Assembly (NCBI GenBank): GCA_965216885.1
Contig: OZ244209.1
Location: 2,542,001-2,606,000 of the forward strand
Length of the DNA: 64,000 bases
Origin: CAYNJG01 sp965216885
GTDB lineage: Bacteria; Planctomycetota; Planctomycetia; Pirellulales; Pirellulaceae
Direction of reading: 5' to 3'
A program made the translations under genes and the position numbers. Shown in pieces: positions 1-7,731 of the stretch; position 1 is the first letter of the stretch, and the number at the start of each line of letters is the position of its first letter. The notes beneath the pieces were generated by a model, which saw only the letters and a program-made list of their open reading frames with translations, had not been told where the DNA came from and made no database searches.

Positions 1-88
1 CTGCAACGTAGGCATCTTCTGCACGAGTCTGCGCAGTGCAAACAGATGAGAACAGCAGTAGACACAATGTAATGCTCAATCTTCGCAT
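1..88 (-). CDS. Secreted protein, N-terminal fragment (runs off the window)
   Basis: Only the first 29 codons lie in the window. They begin with ATG at 88 on the minus strand and read MRRLSITLCLLLFSSVCTAQ, then TRAEDAYVA. This is a clear Sec signal peptide: a basic start, a leucine-rich core and a likely cleavage site after CTA or TRA. A purine-rich stretch (GAGAGAAAG) sits just upstream as a ribosome binding site. The gene follows the ORF at 105-419 by only 16 bp on the same strand, so the two may be co-transcribed. Function cannot be judged from so short a fragment. Confidence 0.6.
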   Translation of the reverse strand, partial: MRRLSITLCLLLFSSVCTAQTRAEDAYVA

Positions 89-104
89 CTATCTTTCTCT
101 CTTT

Positions 105-419
105 CTATGGTGATGGAGTAGTTTCCACGGTAATGACGTACTGCCCGAGGTCGCCGTGTCCACGAGCACCGTCATTTTGTGCTGGTTCCACTTTGAAGTA
201 GTACAGGTCGTCAGGGAGTTCTGGACTCTGCTTCGTATCGTAAGTAATCTCTGGTTGCCACCCAACCAAGGTTTCCCCCGAAGGATTTAGTTGCTGTATC
301 AGCACTCCATTTTTGTTGTACAAGCCGAGCTTCACATCAACTGCATGCCACCGGATACCGCTTACCGGTAGAGGACTAAATAAGAACAGACCTAACAGGA
401 ACAGACCTAACAGGGACAC
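105..419 (-). CDS. Hypothetical protein, possibly a truncated gene with a transposon-derived start
   Basis: This is a 104-residue frame starting with GTG. The C-terminal part (about residues 25-104) contains KLGLYNKNGVLIQQL and ELPDDLYYFKVEP, which resembles the small Ig-like beta-sandwich domains that end many secreted proteins (FlgD or gliding-motility type); this is a resemblance, not a firm assignment. The first 15 residues, MSLLGLFLLGLFLFS, are encoded by the 15-bp tandem repeat and the inverted end of the neighbouring RAYT element. They look like a signal peptide but come from repeat DNA. I infer that the element replaced the true 5' end, so the gene may be broken. The next gene (1-88) follows at 16 bp. 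Confidence 0.45.
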   Translation of the reverse strand: MSLLGLFLLGLFLFSPLPVSGIRWHAVDVKLGLYNKNGVLIQQLNPSGETLVGWQPEITYDTKQSPELPDDLYYFKVEPAQNDGARGHGDLGQYVITVETTPSP

Positions 420-808
420 CCAAAGTTTGGCTTGACGGCCCCGTCGCTTGCCCGTTAGATTCTGACGGTTCTTTCAGCTGGAGGCAGGAAAAGCATGCCC
501 AGACAGGCGCGTGGTGAATACGTCAACCCAAACGAAGTGCAGATCCTGCATCTGGTGAATCGCTGCGTGCGCAGGGCCTATCTCTGTGGCGACGATCCTG
601 TGAGAACAGACCTAACAGGGACACCCAAAGTCTGGCTTGACGCATTGCTCGCTTACCCGTTAGATTCTGACGGTTCTTTCAGCTGGAGGCAGGAAAAGCA
701 TGCCCAGACAGGCGCGTGGTGAATACGTCAATCCAAACGAAGTGCAGATCCTGCATCTGGTGAATCGCTGCGTGCGCAGGGCCTATCTCTGTGGCGACGA
801 TCCTGTGA
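399..808. repeat. Tandem duplication of a 205-bp unit (399-603 and 604-808)
   Basis: The two copies have an exact period of 205 bp and differ at about nine positions, seven of them in the stretch just left of the transposase start. Each copy carries the left inverted end AACAGGGACACCCAA (409-423 and 614-628), the ribosome binding region and the first 35 codons of the transposase. A further 15-bp repeat, GAACAGACCTAACAG, occurs at 384-398 and 399-413 and once at 604-618, so the junctions lie at this motif. Divergence of roughly 4 percent means this is not a fresh duplication. Insertion of one family member into another is as likely as slippage. Confidence 0.85.
495..722 (+). pseudogene. Truncated duplicate of the RAYT transposase start
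   Basis: Codons 1-35 are identical in protein sequence to the intact transposase that starts at 700 (MPRQARGEYVNPNEV and onward to CGDDPV). Right after that the frame enters the left end of the second copy (604 onwards) and encodes unrelated residues until a stop at 722, overlapping the true start. The HUH and tyrosine motifs are absent, so it cannot be a working transposase. It is a by-product of the 205-bp duplication. Confidence 0.75.
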
Positions 809-1770
809 GTGGGCAGTCTTTCGAGCATCGGCGTGAATGGATTCGGCAACGCCTGGAGTTTCTCGCCGGCGTCTTTGCTATCGATTGCCTCACCTACACC
901 ATTATGTCCAACCACCTGCATCTGATCCTTCGCAGCCGCCCGGATGTGGCCAGGGAATGGTCCGATGAACAGGTCGCAAGACGCTGGCTGAGGTTGTTTC
1001 CCAAGCGACGGGAAAAGGATGGCTCGCCTGCCGATCCCGAGGATTTCGAGATCTCCATGATTACCGGCGACAAGAAACGGCTGGCGGAAATCCGGCTGCG
1101 ATTGTCGGACGTGAGCTGGTGGATGCGGTGCACGGCCGAGAATATCGCTCGACGCAGTAATCGCGAAGATCGCTGCACCGGTCGCTTTTGGGAAGGTCGA
1201 TATCGGGCCCAGATGATTCTGGATGAAGCTTCTTTGCTTGCGTGTGCGGCCTATGTGGACCTGAATCCCATTCGAGCGGCGATGGCGAAGACTCCGGAGG
1301 ATTCGAAGTTTACGGGAGCGAAAGACCGCATCGATGATCTGGGCCAGCGTCAAACGAAGGCGCGGAAGACGCATGCCTGGGAACGCAGTCGACGCAGATC
1401 GCGAAGTGGCTGGCTCAGTCCGCTGGAGATTGATGAACGGACGGACGCTGTGGGGGCCGACGTGAGCCCGGTGAACCGTCGGGCAAGCCTAAAGGGTTTT
1501 CTTTCGATGTCGCTGGTCGAGTATCTAGAATTGCTCGACTGGACTGGTCGTCAGTTGCGGCGCGACAAACGCGGCTCGATTCCCTCGCATCTGGCTCCGA
1601 TTCTGGTGCGGTTGGGTGTGGACTCCGAGGGGTGGTGTGACCTTGTGAAGAAGTTCGGCAAGCTCTTCAAGCGGGCAGCCGGCAAAGCGGATAGTCTCGC
1701 CCGGGAGGCGGCGCGCCGTGGTGTCGGCTATCTACACGGCCCCGGCGCTCAGATGTTGAGTACCGAGTAG
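700..1770 (+). CDS. REP-associated tyrosine transposase (RAYT), Y1/HUH superfamily
   Basis: This is a 356-residue protein of the IS200-like Y1 transposase fold. The metal-binding HUH motif is HLH at residues 72-74 (SNHLHLILRSRPD). GRFWEGRY lies at 161-168 and the family signature AYVDLNPIRA at 184-193, with Tyr185 the candidate catalytic or core tyrosine. The C-terminal third is basic (KKFGKLFKRAAGK). Such enzymes cut single-stranded DNA at folded ends. The start at 700 has GGAGGCAGG about 10 bases upstream. A decayed copy of its last 40 codons is found at 62207-62321. All motifs are intact, so it may be active. Confidence 0.85.
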   Translation: MPRQARGEYVNPNEVQILHLVNRCVRRAYLCGDDPVSGQSFEHRREWIRQRLEFLAGVFAIDCLTYTIMSNHLHLILRSRPDVAREWSDEQVARRWLRLFPKRREKDGSPADPEDFEISMITGDKKRLAEIRLRLSDVSWWMRCTAENIARRSNREDRCTGRFWEGRYRAQMILDEASLLACAAYVDLNPIRAAMAKTPEDSKFTGAKDRIDDLGQRQTKARKTHAWERSRRRSRSGWLSPLEIDERTDAVGADVSPVNRRASLKGFLSMSLVEYLELLDWTGRQLRRDKRGSIPSHLAPILVRLGVDSEGWCDLVKKFGKLFKRAAGKADSLAREAARRGVGYLHGPGAQMLSTE

Positions 1771-2028
1771 CTCAGCACTCTTCTTCGAACGGCCAGTGAG
1801 TAACGATTGCGTTCGCTGCTGCGCCATCTTTGATGATCGTGATGGGGTCGCGGTCGATTCGGTGGATTTGCTGTCCAATTGACGCCGCGTCGCAGGCAAT
1901 CTGTTTGCGAATCCGGCAATGGAGGAGCTTCGGGTTGCGCTCAATATTGGGTGTCCCTGTTTTGTGGAATTGCCTGGGATCCGTCGAGCGGAAGATCGGT
2001 GATCCCAGTTTGATCTGTCTAGTACGCT

Positions 2029-2367
2029 TCAGTTCAATCCTATTCTTTCCGCGTCCATCACTTCCACCAGAATCTTCGCTAGATCCTGAAACAGAGAATG
2101 TGAAAGTTCATCTGTATGGTGCGTTTCATTTTTTCGCAACCCAAGAACAAGCAGGAACAATTCGCACCTATCCTTCGGACCAGGGAGCGACATGACCTCT
2201 AACGCTTCATTCGCTCTAGTGAACACAACCTTTTGATAAGTTGCATCTGTTTCCTCCGAGGATTCAATCAACACGGTCGGTTCACATCCGCACGACGCGG
2301 ATATTGCGTCGACCCAGGATGCAAGATTCTCTTTGTTCACCAAGAACTTTATTTGATAGTCGCCCAC
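2029..2367 (-). CDS. Small acidic protein downstream of the RHS tip, candidate immunity protein
   Basis: This is a 112-residue soluble protein starting with GTG, with no signal peptide or membrane segment. It begins 28 bp after the stop of the RHS fragment (2396-3319) on the same strand. The sequence contains two Cys in SASCGCEP, and a C-terminal helix DLAKILVEVMDAERI. I recognise no family. A small cytosolic protein directly after an RHS C-terminal tip is the usual position of the cognate immunity gene, so that role is proposed from position only. Confidence 0.55.
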   Translation of the reverse strand: MGDYQIKFLVNKENLASWVDAISASCGCEPTVLIESSEETDATYQKVVFTRANEALEVMSLPGPKDRCELFLLVLGLRKNETHHTDELSHSLFQDLAKILVEVMDAERIGLN

Positions 2368-2395
2368 AACTCATATCCCATCTCGGAACAATTTC

Positions 2396-3319
2396 TTAGA
2401 AGCCAATACCGGCCTTGAAAGAATGACCAGCCGCTCCGATGCATGTTTTTCCCGCCGTAGATCCTAGTGCAGCACTAGGTCGAGATATAGGTACCCCAAC
2501 TAGCTCGCGAAAATAACCAATTTCCGCAAGAAAACCAGTCGGATATCCTGTCACCCCAACTCCTTCAACGAAGTGCTGTGCCGTAGTTGTACCACCTCGC
2601 GTTACCGAATAGACCACGTGGGTGCCACCGTTTGCGTTTCTCGTTAGATGGAAGCCCATACTTGGCGCTCCGGCGACTCTGACGAGCGCCACACCGCCAG
2701 CAACCGTCCCAGCGGCAGCAGCAACACCCCCTACGGCTCTTTCGAATCGCTCGCCCCCCGACAGTTGGCGTTCATCTGATATATCAAAACCGTAGCTAGC
2801 CTCCACAAGAGGATTTACTCCAGTGAGATCCCCCGTGATTCCACGTCCGAGGCGACAGTATTCACTTCCAGTGCCAGTGAACGGTTTTCGCGTTTGAGTT
2901 TCAACGATCCCAACAGCGCGTTCTCCCAATGCCTTTCCAGCTTCACCCGTAACCAACGATCTGCCTCGCCCGTAAATCTGTCCAACGAAGAACTCATGAG
3001 TACCAGCCTTAAAGCCCACCCAATAGTCTTCCCAAGTCAGCAACCCGGACGGATCCACTCGCGTCGTCGATTGATTCCCCACGTACCGATACAGATTCGC
3101 ATCCCCACCACCGAACCCAATCGGATCCTCTGAAATCCATCGTCCCACCGCCGGGTCATACCAACGGTGGAGATTGTTCTGCAGCCCTGTCGCGTCATCA
3201 ACCGGTCTACCGGTATAGCCAAACAGGATGCTGACAGCACCTTCGTCCTGCACGACACCGAATGAGTCATAGGTCTTGTGGCTGACGTGGTTGCCATCAT
3301 AGTCGACTAGATCACGCAC
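2396..3319 (-). CDS. RHS-repeat protein, orphan C-terminal tip (truncated)
   Basis: The frame carries the hallmark end of the RHS core: TDHLGTVRDLVDYDGN, then YTGRPVDDATGLQNN, RWISEDPIGFGGGDANLYRY and VGNQSTTRVDPSGL. A variable domain of about 190 residues follows, of the kind that is a toxin in polymorphic RHS systems. The displayed start is an in-frame GTG; RHS-like coding (SSETHWVLTDHLGTV) continues upstream to about 3370, and the frame is then closed by a TGA near 3430, next to the short mobile element at 3439. The long N-terminal shell is missing, so this is a remnant or a displaced tip rather than a complete toxin. The variable domain has no motif I can name. Confidence 0.7.
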   Translation of the reverse strand: MRDLVDYDGNHVSHKTYDSFGVVQDEGAVSILFGYTGRPVDDATGLQNNLHRWYDPAVGRWISEDPIGFGGGDANLYRYVGNQSTTRVDPSGLLTWEDYWVGFKAGTHEFFVGQIYGRGRSLVTGEAGKALGERAVGIVETQTRKPFTGTGSEYCRLGRGITGDLTGVNPLVEASYGFDISDERQLSGGERFERAVGGVAAAAGTVAGGVALVRVAGAPSMGFHLTRNANGGTHVVYSVTRGGTTTAQHFVEGVGVTGYPTGFLAEIGYFRELVGVPISRPSAALGSTAGKTCIGAAGHSFKAGIGF

Positions 3320-3438
3320 GGTTCCAAGGTGATCAGTGAGTACCCAATGAGTCTCGCTTGAATTCCAGAACGACCTAATTCTAGATCGAGGTCTCCCACG
3401 CCGGTCCTTTAGACTCTGACAGCTCCTTCGTCAGGAGG

Positions 3439-3610
3439 TAACGGGACACCCGAGCTTTAACAGGCTAATCCATGACCCTGCGAACATTGGATGTCTCTCT
3501 CCCTTCCTTCGTGGATTTGCCGTCCAATTGACGCCGCGTCGCAGGCCATCCGTTTCCGAATCCGGCAATGGAGGAGCTTCGGGTTGCGCTTAACATTGGG
3601 TGTCCCTTTA
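3439..3610. mobile_element. Short non-autonomous relative of the RAYT element (MITE-like)
   Basis: The left end TAACGGGACACCC (3439-3451) faces CATTGGGTGTCCCTTTA (3594-3610), an imperfect inverted pair matching the ends of the element at 409-1961. About 100 bp before the right end (3509-3610) are nearly identical to 1858-1960, including GACGCCGCGTCGCAGGC and GGAGGAGCTTCGGGTTGC. The transposase gene is absent. Sequence left of 3439 (3405-3436) also resembles the transposase leader (TTAGACTCTGAC), so the exact left boundary is uncertain. It sits between the broken RHS tip and the gene at 3491-4219. Confidence 0.6.
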
Positions 3611-4219
3611 TTGCTTTCGCCTTTATTGCTTTCGTTTACAGCTCAACTTGGAAAGCCCTCGCCTTCGTGGCAACCAGTCCGGCTGAAGTGCAGTCGAATC
3701 CGGCAGATATTCAATCCGGGTGGAGGGATGATTTATGAGGTTGACGAAGTAACTCGCCTCAATGCACCAGGCCTGAAGCTAACCCTGGACGTCACCAACT
3801 GCGCTATCCTCGAGAATGACAAACTGGTGGTTCAGATTGGAATTGAAAACGACACGGGCAAACCGTTTCAGATCCAGCGAGACCGTCTGGCGATTCAAAT
3901 CACCGCTGCGGCGGTGCCGGTGGCTGCAGATGGAATCCGCGACCGAAGGTTCAGCATCAACAGCTACGGACGGGGCACGATCGAGCCTCAACGATTTCGC
4001 GCACGTTTCCGCGAACCTCTCTACGTCTCTCCGGAAATTGCGGCCGGGTCCAAGGTCACGTTGTCCCACACCATTAAGGCCAACTTGCTACCGGGTGAGT
4101 ACGAATTGCAGCTCCGCTATCGGCCAGGCAAGGGCACATTCGTCGTGCCCGAGATCTTGTCTCCACCGGTTTCAGTAGACGTAATTGGAACTGCGGGTAT
4201 CGCGCTGCCTGAAAGATAG
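3491..4219 (+). CDS. Hypothetical protein with transposon-derived N-terminus
   Basis: The frame is 242 codons long. Its first 40 residues (PIDAASQAIRFRIRQWRSFG) are a translation of the mobile-element tail; the same peptide, with a few changes, is encoded in the corresponding frame at 1858-1945. The native-looking part begins about residue 80 at an in-frame ATG at 3728 (MIYEVDEVTRLNAPG), preceded by GGTGGAGGG. It reads as an Ig-like or beta-rich domain (VQIGIENDTGKPFQI, AGSKVTLSHTIKANLLPGEYELQLRYRPG). No family is recognised. Either translation starts at 3728, or the element supplied a new start to a truncated gene. Confidence 0.45.
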   Translation: MSLSLPSWICRPIDAASQAIRFRIRQWRSFGLRLTLGVPLLLSPLLLSFTAQLGKPSPSWQPVRLKCSRIRQIFNPGGGMIYEVDEVTRLNAPGLKLTLDVTNCAILENDKLVVQIGIENDTGKPFQIQRDRLAIQITAAAVPVAADGIRDRRFSINSYGRGTIEPQRFRARFREPLYVSPEIAAGSKVTLSHTIKANLLPGEYELQLRYRPGKGTFVVPEILSPPVSVDVIGTAGIALPER

Positions 4220-4613
4220 ACCGAAACTACCTGGTCGTTCGCTGGCTTTCACTGATCGCGATAATAGGCATCCGTATTCTACATCGCAATGATCTTGCGG
4301 GCTCCCGGCACCGGCGGCCTTTGGGCCCTTAATGAATGTTTCCGGTTCGATGGTGGCTTCCTGGTGGCGCGCGACGTCCCGCCACCGAAGTCGTCACAGA
4401 AATTGACGTGGAAATAGACGTGGATTCCGTGTGAGGAAAACGCGAACTTTTAGCGTTTCTACTGTAGACCTCATTCCCGGCGATCAGCGATATTTCCCCA
4501 TCGAGATGAACCGGCCCACCAACCAGGATAAAATCCCAACCAGGAGCCTGCCGGCTTCCCTTCGAGTTTTCAAGACCACCACACATCCCCCACTTACTGC
4601 AAACGAACACGCT
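4220..4613. other. Intergenic region
   Basis: No convincing gene lies in these 394 bp. A possible hairpin has arms GGTGGCG (4363-4369) and CGCCACC (4380-4386) without a T-run. The frame of the following oxidoreductase is open back to 4431, but that stretch lacks a signal peptide or family similarity and is treated as untranslated leader. Confidence 0.4.
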
Positions 4614-6077
4614 ATGCACGACCGATCCCTCGAACGTCGAACTTTCATGCTCGCCTCAGCCGCTGGTATCGCAACAGCGACCATGGTAAAGCCTGCCCGA
4701 GCAGCGGCCGCCAACGAGGAGGTCCGCGTCGCGATCCTTGGCGCGGGTTGGCGTGGTGGGCAGCTTGCCGACGCATTCTCAAAAGCGAAGGGTTGCAAGG
4801 TAGTCGCGTTCGCCGATCCGGATGAGACCCTGAGCAAGGAAATGGCCGCCAAGTATTCAGCCGCGGCCCATGTCGACCTGCGCAAGGTTCTGGACGACCC
4901 TAATGTCGATGCCGTGGCAGTTGCCACCTGTAACCATTGGCATTGCCTGGCGACGATCTGGGCGTTGGACGCAGGCAAGGATGTGTACGTTGAAAAGCCG
5001 CTCTCGCACACTCAATGGGAAGGTCGGCAAGTCGTCAACGCCGCGTTCAAGAGCGACCGCATCGTCCAGGTAGGAACGCAGCAACGTAGTGATCCGATGC
5101 AGGCCGCTGCGAAGCATTTCCTGCACGTCGAGAAAGCACTCGGCGAGATCAAGTACGTGCAAGCCAATCGCCTGGGCGTGCGCAAGCAGATTGGCAAACG
5201 TGACAAGCCATTGGCGATTCCCAAATCGGTCGACTACGACCTGTGGCTGGGTCCGGCGGACGACCAATCCATTTACCGAGACAAGCTCCACTACGATTGG
5301 CACTGGGACTTCAACACCGGCAGCGGTGAAATGGGTAACTGGGGCGTTCACATCCTGGATGACGTTCGCAACGTCGCGTACCAGGATCAGGTCACGACGC
5401 CCAGCCGGATCGTGTCAGCGGGCGGTCGAGTCGCATGGCAGGATGCGGGCAACACTCCTAATGTCCATTTCGCGCTGTTCGAAACGGAGATGTTTCCGAC
5501 GATCATTGCCCTCAGTAATCTGGCTGAGTCCCCCAAAGCCAAAGGCAGCTGGAACGCTCACGCCGGCAGGTCCTTCAACGGTCCGTCCAGCGGCTACGTG
5601 GTCGCCTGCGAAGGCGGCTACTATTTAGGTCAGCGACAGCGGGGCCGTGCGGTCGACCTGCAAGGCAACACGATCCGGGAATTCAAAGGTGGGGCGATCG
5701 TTGCTTTGCACGTGCAAAACTTTATCGACGCCGTCAAGAGCCGTGAAGCCGGGATGTTGAATGCTCCGGTCAACGTCGGTCACGATAGCACGGGCTGGTG
5801 CAACCTCGCCAACGTGGCCTTTCGTGCCGGAGTTGCTTACGACCGGGAACTCCTGTCCAGCGCCAGTTCGCTGCCGGCGTGGCCACTGCTTGTTGAAGAA
5901 ATGCAGCGGCAGCTTTCGCCGTTTGACGTGCCCACCAGCGAACTCGTCGCCAGCCCCGTTCTTTCGCACGATCCACACACCGAACAATTTGTCGGCGAAC
6001 ACGCCGAGCTTGCTAACGCGTTCATCAAGCGAGAGTACCGCGGTAAGTACGTCGTTCCCACCGTATCAAGCAGCTAG
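4614..6077 (+). CDS. Tat-exported Gfo/Idh/MocA family oxidoreductase
   Basis: The protein is 487 residues from ATG 4614. That start was chosen because it puts a twin-arginine signal (LERRTFMLASAAG) at the N-terminus; an in-frame ATG at 4431 would bury it. A Rossmann motif, AILGAGWRGG, follows near residue 40, and the family's EKP (residues 127-129, YVEKPLSHT) marks the end of the NAD(P)-binding half. The C-terminal alpha/beta domain carries DWHWDFNTGSGEMGNWG. Family members oxidise or reduce sugars and cyclitols with NAD(P). Exported members are very common in planctomycetes, and their substrates are largely unknown. It is followed 102 bp later by a second member. Confidence 0.88.
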   Translation: MHDRSLERRTFMLASAAGIATATMVKPARAAAANEEVRVAILGAGWRGGQLADAFSKAKGCKVVAFADPDETLSKEMAAKYSAAAHVDLRKVLDDPNVDAVAVATCNHWHCLATIWALDAGKDVYVEKPLSHTQWEGRQVVNAAFKSDRIVQVGTQQRSDPMQAAAKHFLHVEKALGEIKYVQANRLGVRKQIGKRDKPLAIPKSVDYDLWLGPADDQSIYRDKLHYDWHWDFNTGSGEMGNWGVHILDDVRNVAYQDQVTTPSRIVSAGGRVAWQDAGNTPNVHFALFETEMFPTIIALSNLAESPKAKGSWNAHAGRSFNGPSSGYVVACEGGYYLGQRQRGRAVDLQGNTIREFKGGAIVALHVQNFIDAVKSREAGMLNAPVNVGHDSTGWCNLANVAFRAGVAYDRELLSSASSLPAWPLLVEEMQRQLSPFDVPTSELVASPVLSHDPHTEQFVGEHAELANAFIKREYRGKYVVPTVSSS

Positions 6078-6179
6078 TCCCGTCGGTGAGCATCACCCGG
6101 TACACGTCGCCGTCAATCCAACATGGCTAAACAGCCACGACTCGAACTATTTCTGACTACCTAACTGAAAGTAACGACC

Positions 6180-7700
6180 ATGTCCGATAACGAATCCCGT
6201 CGCCCCTCCAGCGTCCACGAAGAACAGGCCGGCCCCAACCGACGCGACTTTATCACGAAGACTTCCGCCGCCGTCGCAGCGACGGTCGCCGTCCAGTCAG
6301 CCGCCCAAGCACAAGAGAGCAATAGCCCCAACCAAAAATTGCGTATCGGCTTCATTGGTCCCGGTGGCCGCGGCTACGGGGCGCACGTCAAACGTCTGAC
6401 CAAACTCGCCGTGGAAGGTCAGCCTATCGAACTGGTCGCCGTTTGCGATGTTTACAACAAACATCGCGAACGGGCCGCCAAATACATCGAGCGAGCAACC
6501 GGCAAAGCGCCACGCCAGTACGAAGACTACCTGGACATGATCGAGCGGGAGGATCTTGATGCGGTTTGCATTGGGACACCCGACCACTGGCATCACCGGC
6601 AAACGGTCGACTCGCTGAATGCGGGACTTCATGTCTACTGCGAAAAGCCAATGACCAAAACCGTCGAAGAGGCCATCAGCGTTCTGAAAACGTGGCGCAA
6701 GTCGGGCAAAGTCATGCAGGTCGGTGTCCAGTCCACCAGTCTGCCGCTGTGGCCGCAAGTGAACAAGCTGCTCACCGAAGGCATGCTGGGCAAAGTTCTG
6801 ATGTATCAGACCGAGTTCTTTCGCAACTCCGCGATGGGCCAGTGGCGTTACTACGCGCTGGAACCGGAGATGACGCCGAAAAACATCAACTGGAAAAAGT
6901 GGCTTGGCGTAGAAGAAGGTCTTGCCGATTACGAAGACTTCGACCGCGCCAAATACCGTCAATGGCGACGCTTCTGGTCGTACGGCTCGGGGATGTTCAC
7001 CGACCTGTTTGTTCACCGCACAACCAGCATGCTGAAAGCCACGGGCCTGCGATTTCCTGCTCGTGTTTGCGGATCGGGCGGGATTTTCATCGAATACGAC
7101 GGGCGAGATGTGCCCGACGTTGCGACGGTGGTTGCCGACTTCCCGGAAGGCGTCCAGGGCCTGGTCACCGCGACGATGGCCTGCCAGAACACGCCGATCT
7201 CCCAGACGATTCGAGGGCACTTTGGTTCCCTGGTATTCGGCAACGGCGAAGAGTTCGACTCGTTTGACTACGTGCCGGAACGCCCCCAGGTCACGCGGAA
7301 CAGCAAGCTCAAACCGCAGACGATTGAAACGGCGCAGGTCAAGGACACCACGTACGCTCACTTCAAGAACTGGATCGAAGCGATGGTCGCCAACGATCCC
7401 TCGATGTGCAACAACGACCCCGAACTGGGTGCCGCGGCGATCACGACGGTCATCCTGGGAGCGCAGAGCTATCGACAGGGGAAGATCTTCCACTTCGACG
7501 ATTCGGACTACACGGTTCATGACGCGAACGATTCGTGGGCAACCAATTGGGAAAAGCGTTCCGCCGAGCGCGGCAAGCCTAACCACATCAAAGGTTGGTC
7601 GGCAGGCGATCTTGGCAGCGTCCTGGAGGAGCCTGAACACATGAAGCTCGCAGGGCCCTGGGTGGATGGCAAACCGCCGGAGGACCAGCAAGGCAGCTAG
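6180..7700 (+). CDS. Tat-exported Gfo/Idh/MocA family oxidoreductase
   Basis: This is a 506-residue protein. A twin-arginine signal (NRRDFITKTSAAVAATVAV) ends at a likely AQA cleavage site near residue 41. The Rossmann motif GFIGPGGRGYG comes next, then CIGTPDHWHHRQT and the EKP motif at 155-157 (YCEKPMTKT). The C-terminal domain has a metal-site-like GMFTDLFVH. It is a diverged paralogue of the upstream gene (4614-6077), which is on the same strand with a 102-bp gap, so the two may be transcribed together. The substrate is probably a sugar or sugar acid; this is family-level inference. Confidence 0.88.
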   Translation: MSDNESRRPSSVHEEQAGPNRRDFITKTSAAVAATVAVQSAAQAQESNSPNQKLRIGFIGPGGRGYGAHVKRLTKLAVEGQPIELVAVCDVYNKHRERAAKYIERATGKAPRQYEDYLDMIEREDLDAVCIGTPDHWHHRQTVDSLNAGLHVYCEKPMTKTVEEAISVLKTWRKSGKVMQVGVQSTSLPLWPQVNKLLTEGMLGKVLMYQTEFFRNSAMGQWRYYALEPEMTPKNINWKKWLGVEEGLADYEDFDRAKYRQWRRFWSYGSGMFTDLFVHRTTSMLKATGLRFPARVCGSGGIFIEYDGRDVPDVATVVADFPEGVQGLVTATMACQNTPISQTIRGHFGSLVFGNGEEFDSFDYVPERPQVTRNSKLKPQTIETAQVKDTTYAHFKNWIEAMVANDPSMCNNDPELGAAAITTVILGAQSYRQGKIFHFDDSDYTVHDANDSWATNWEKRSAERGKPNHIKGWSAGDLGSVLEEPEHMKLAGPWVDGKPPEDQQGS

Positions 7701-7731
7701 GCAAGCCAGTCGAGCAAGCCAGTCTGGACGG

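Larger units (their letters stand above)
409..1961 (+). mobile_element. RAYT-type transposon-like element with 15-bp inverted ends
   Basis: The left end AACAGGGACACCCAA (409-423, repeated at 614-628) is the exact reverse complement of 1947-1961. Between them lie the RAYT gene (700-1770) and a 3' tail (about 1790-1961). Part of this tail recurs at 3509-3610 with high identity and at 62340-62527 in diverged form. The shared ends and shared tail define a dispersed element family with at least three members in the window. RAYT proteins normally act on REP palindromes or foldback ends, so long inverted termini are not the textbook arrangement. Mobility is inferred, not shown. Confidence 0.65.

Noticed and set aside
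1974..2008. Inverted pair CTGGGATC/GATCCCAG as a terminator or attachment site
   Set aside because: The loop is 19 nt with no T-run and there is no integrase in the window. It may be a chance pair beside the element end.
3439..3451. Left boundary of the MITE as a clean end
   Set aside because: Similarity to the transposase leader continues left of it (3405-3436), so the boundary was left open rather than claimed as exact.
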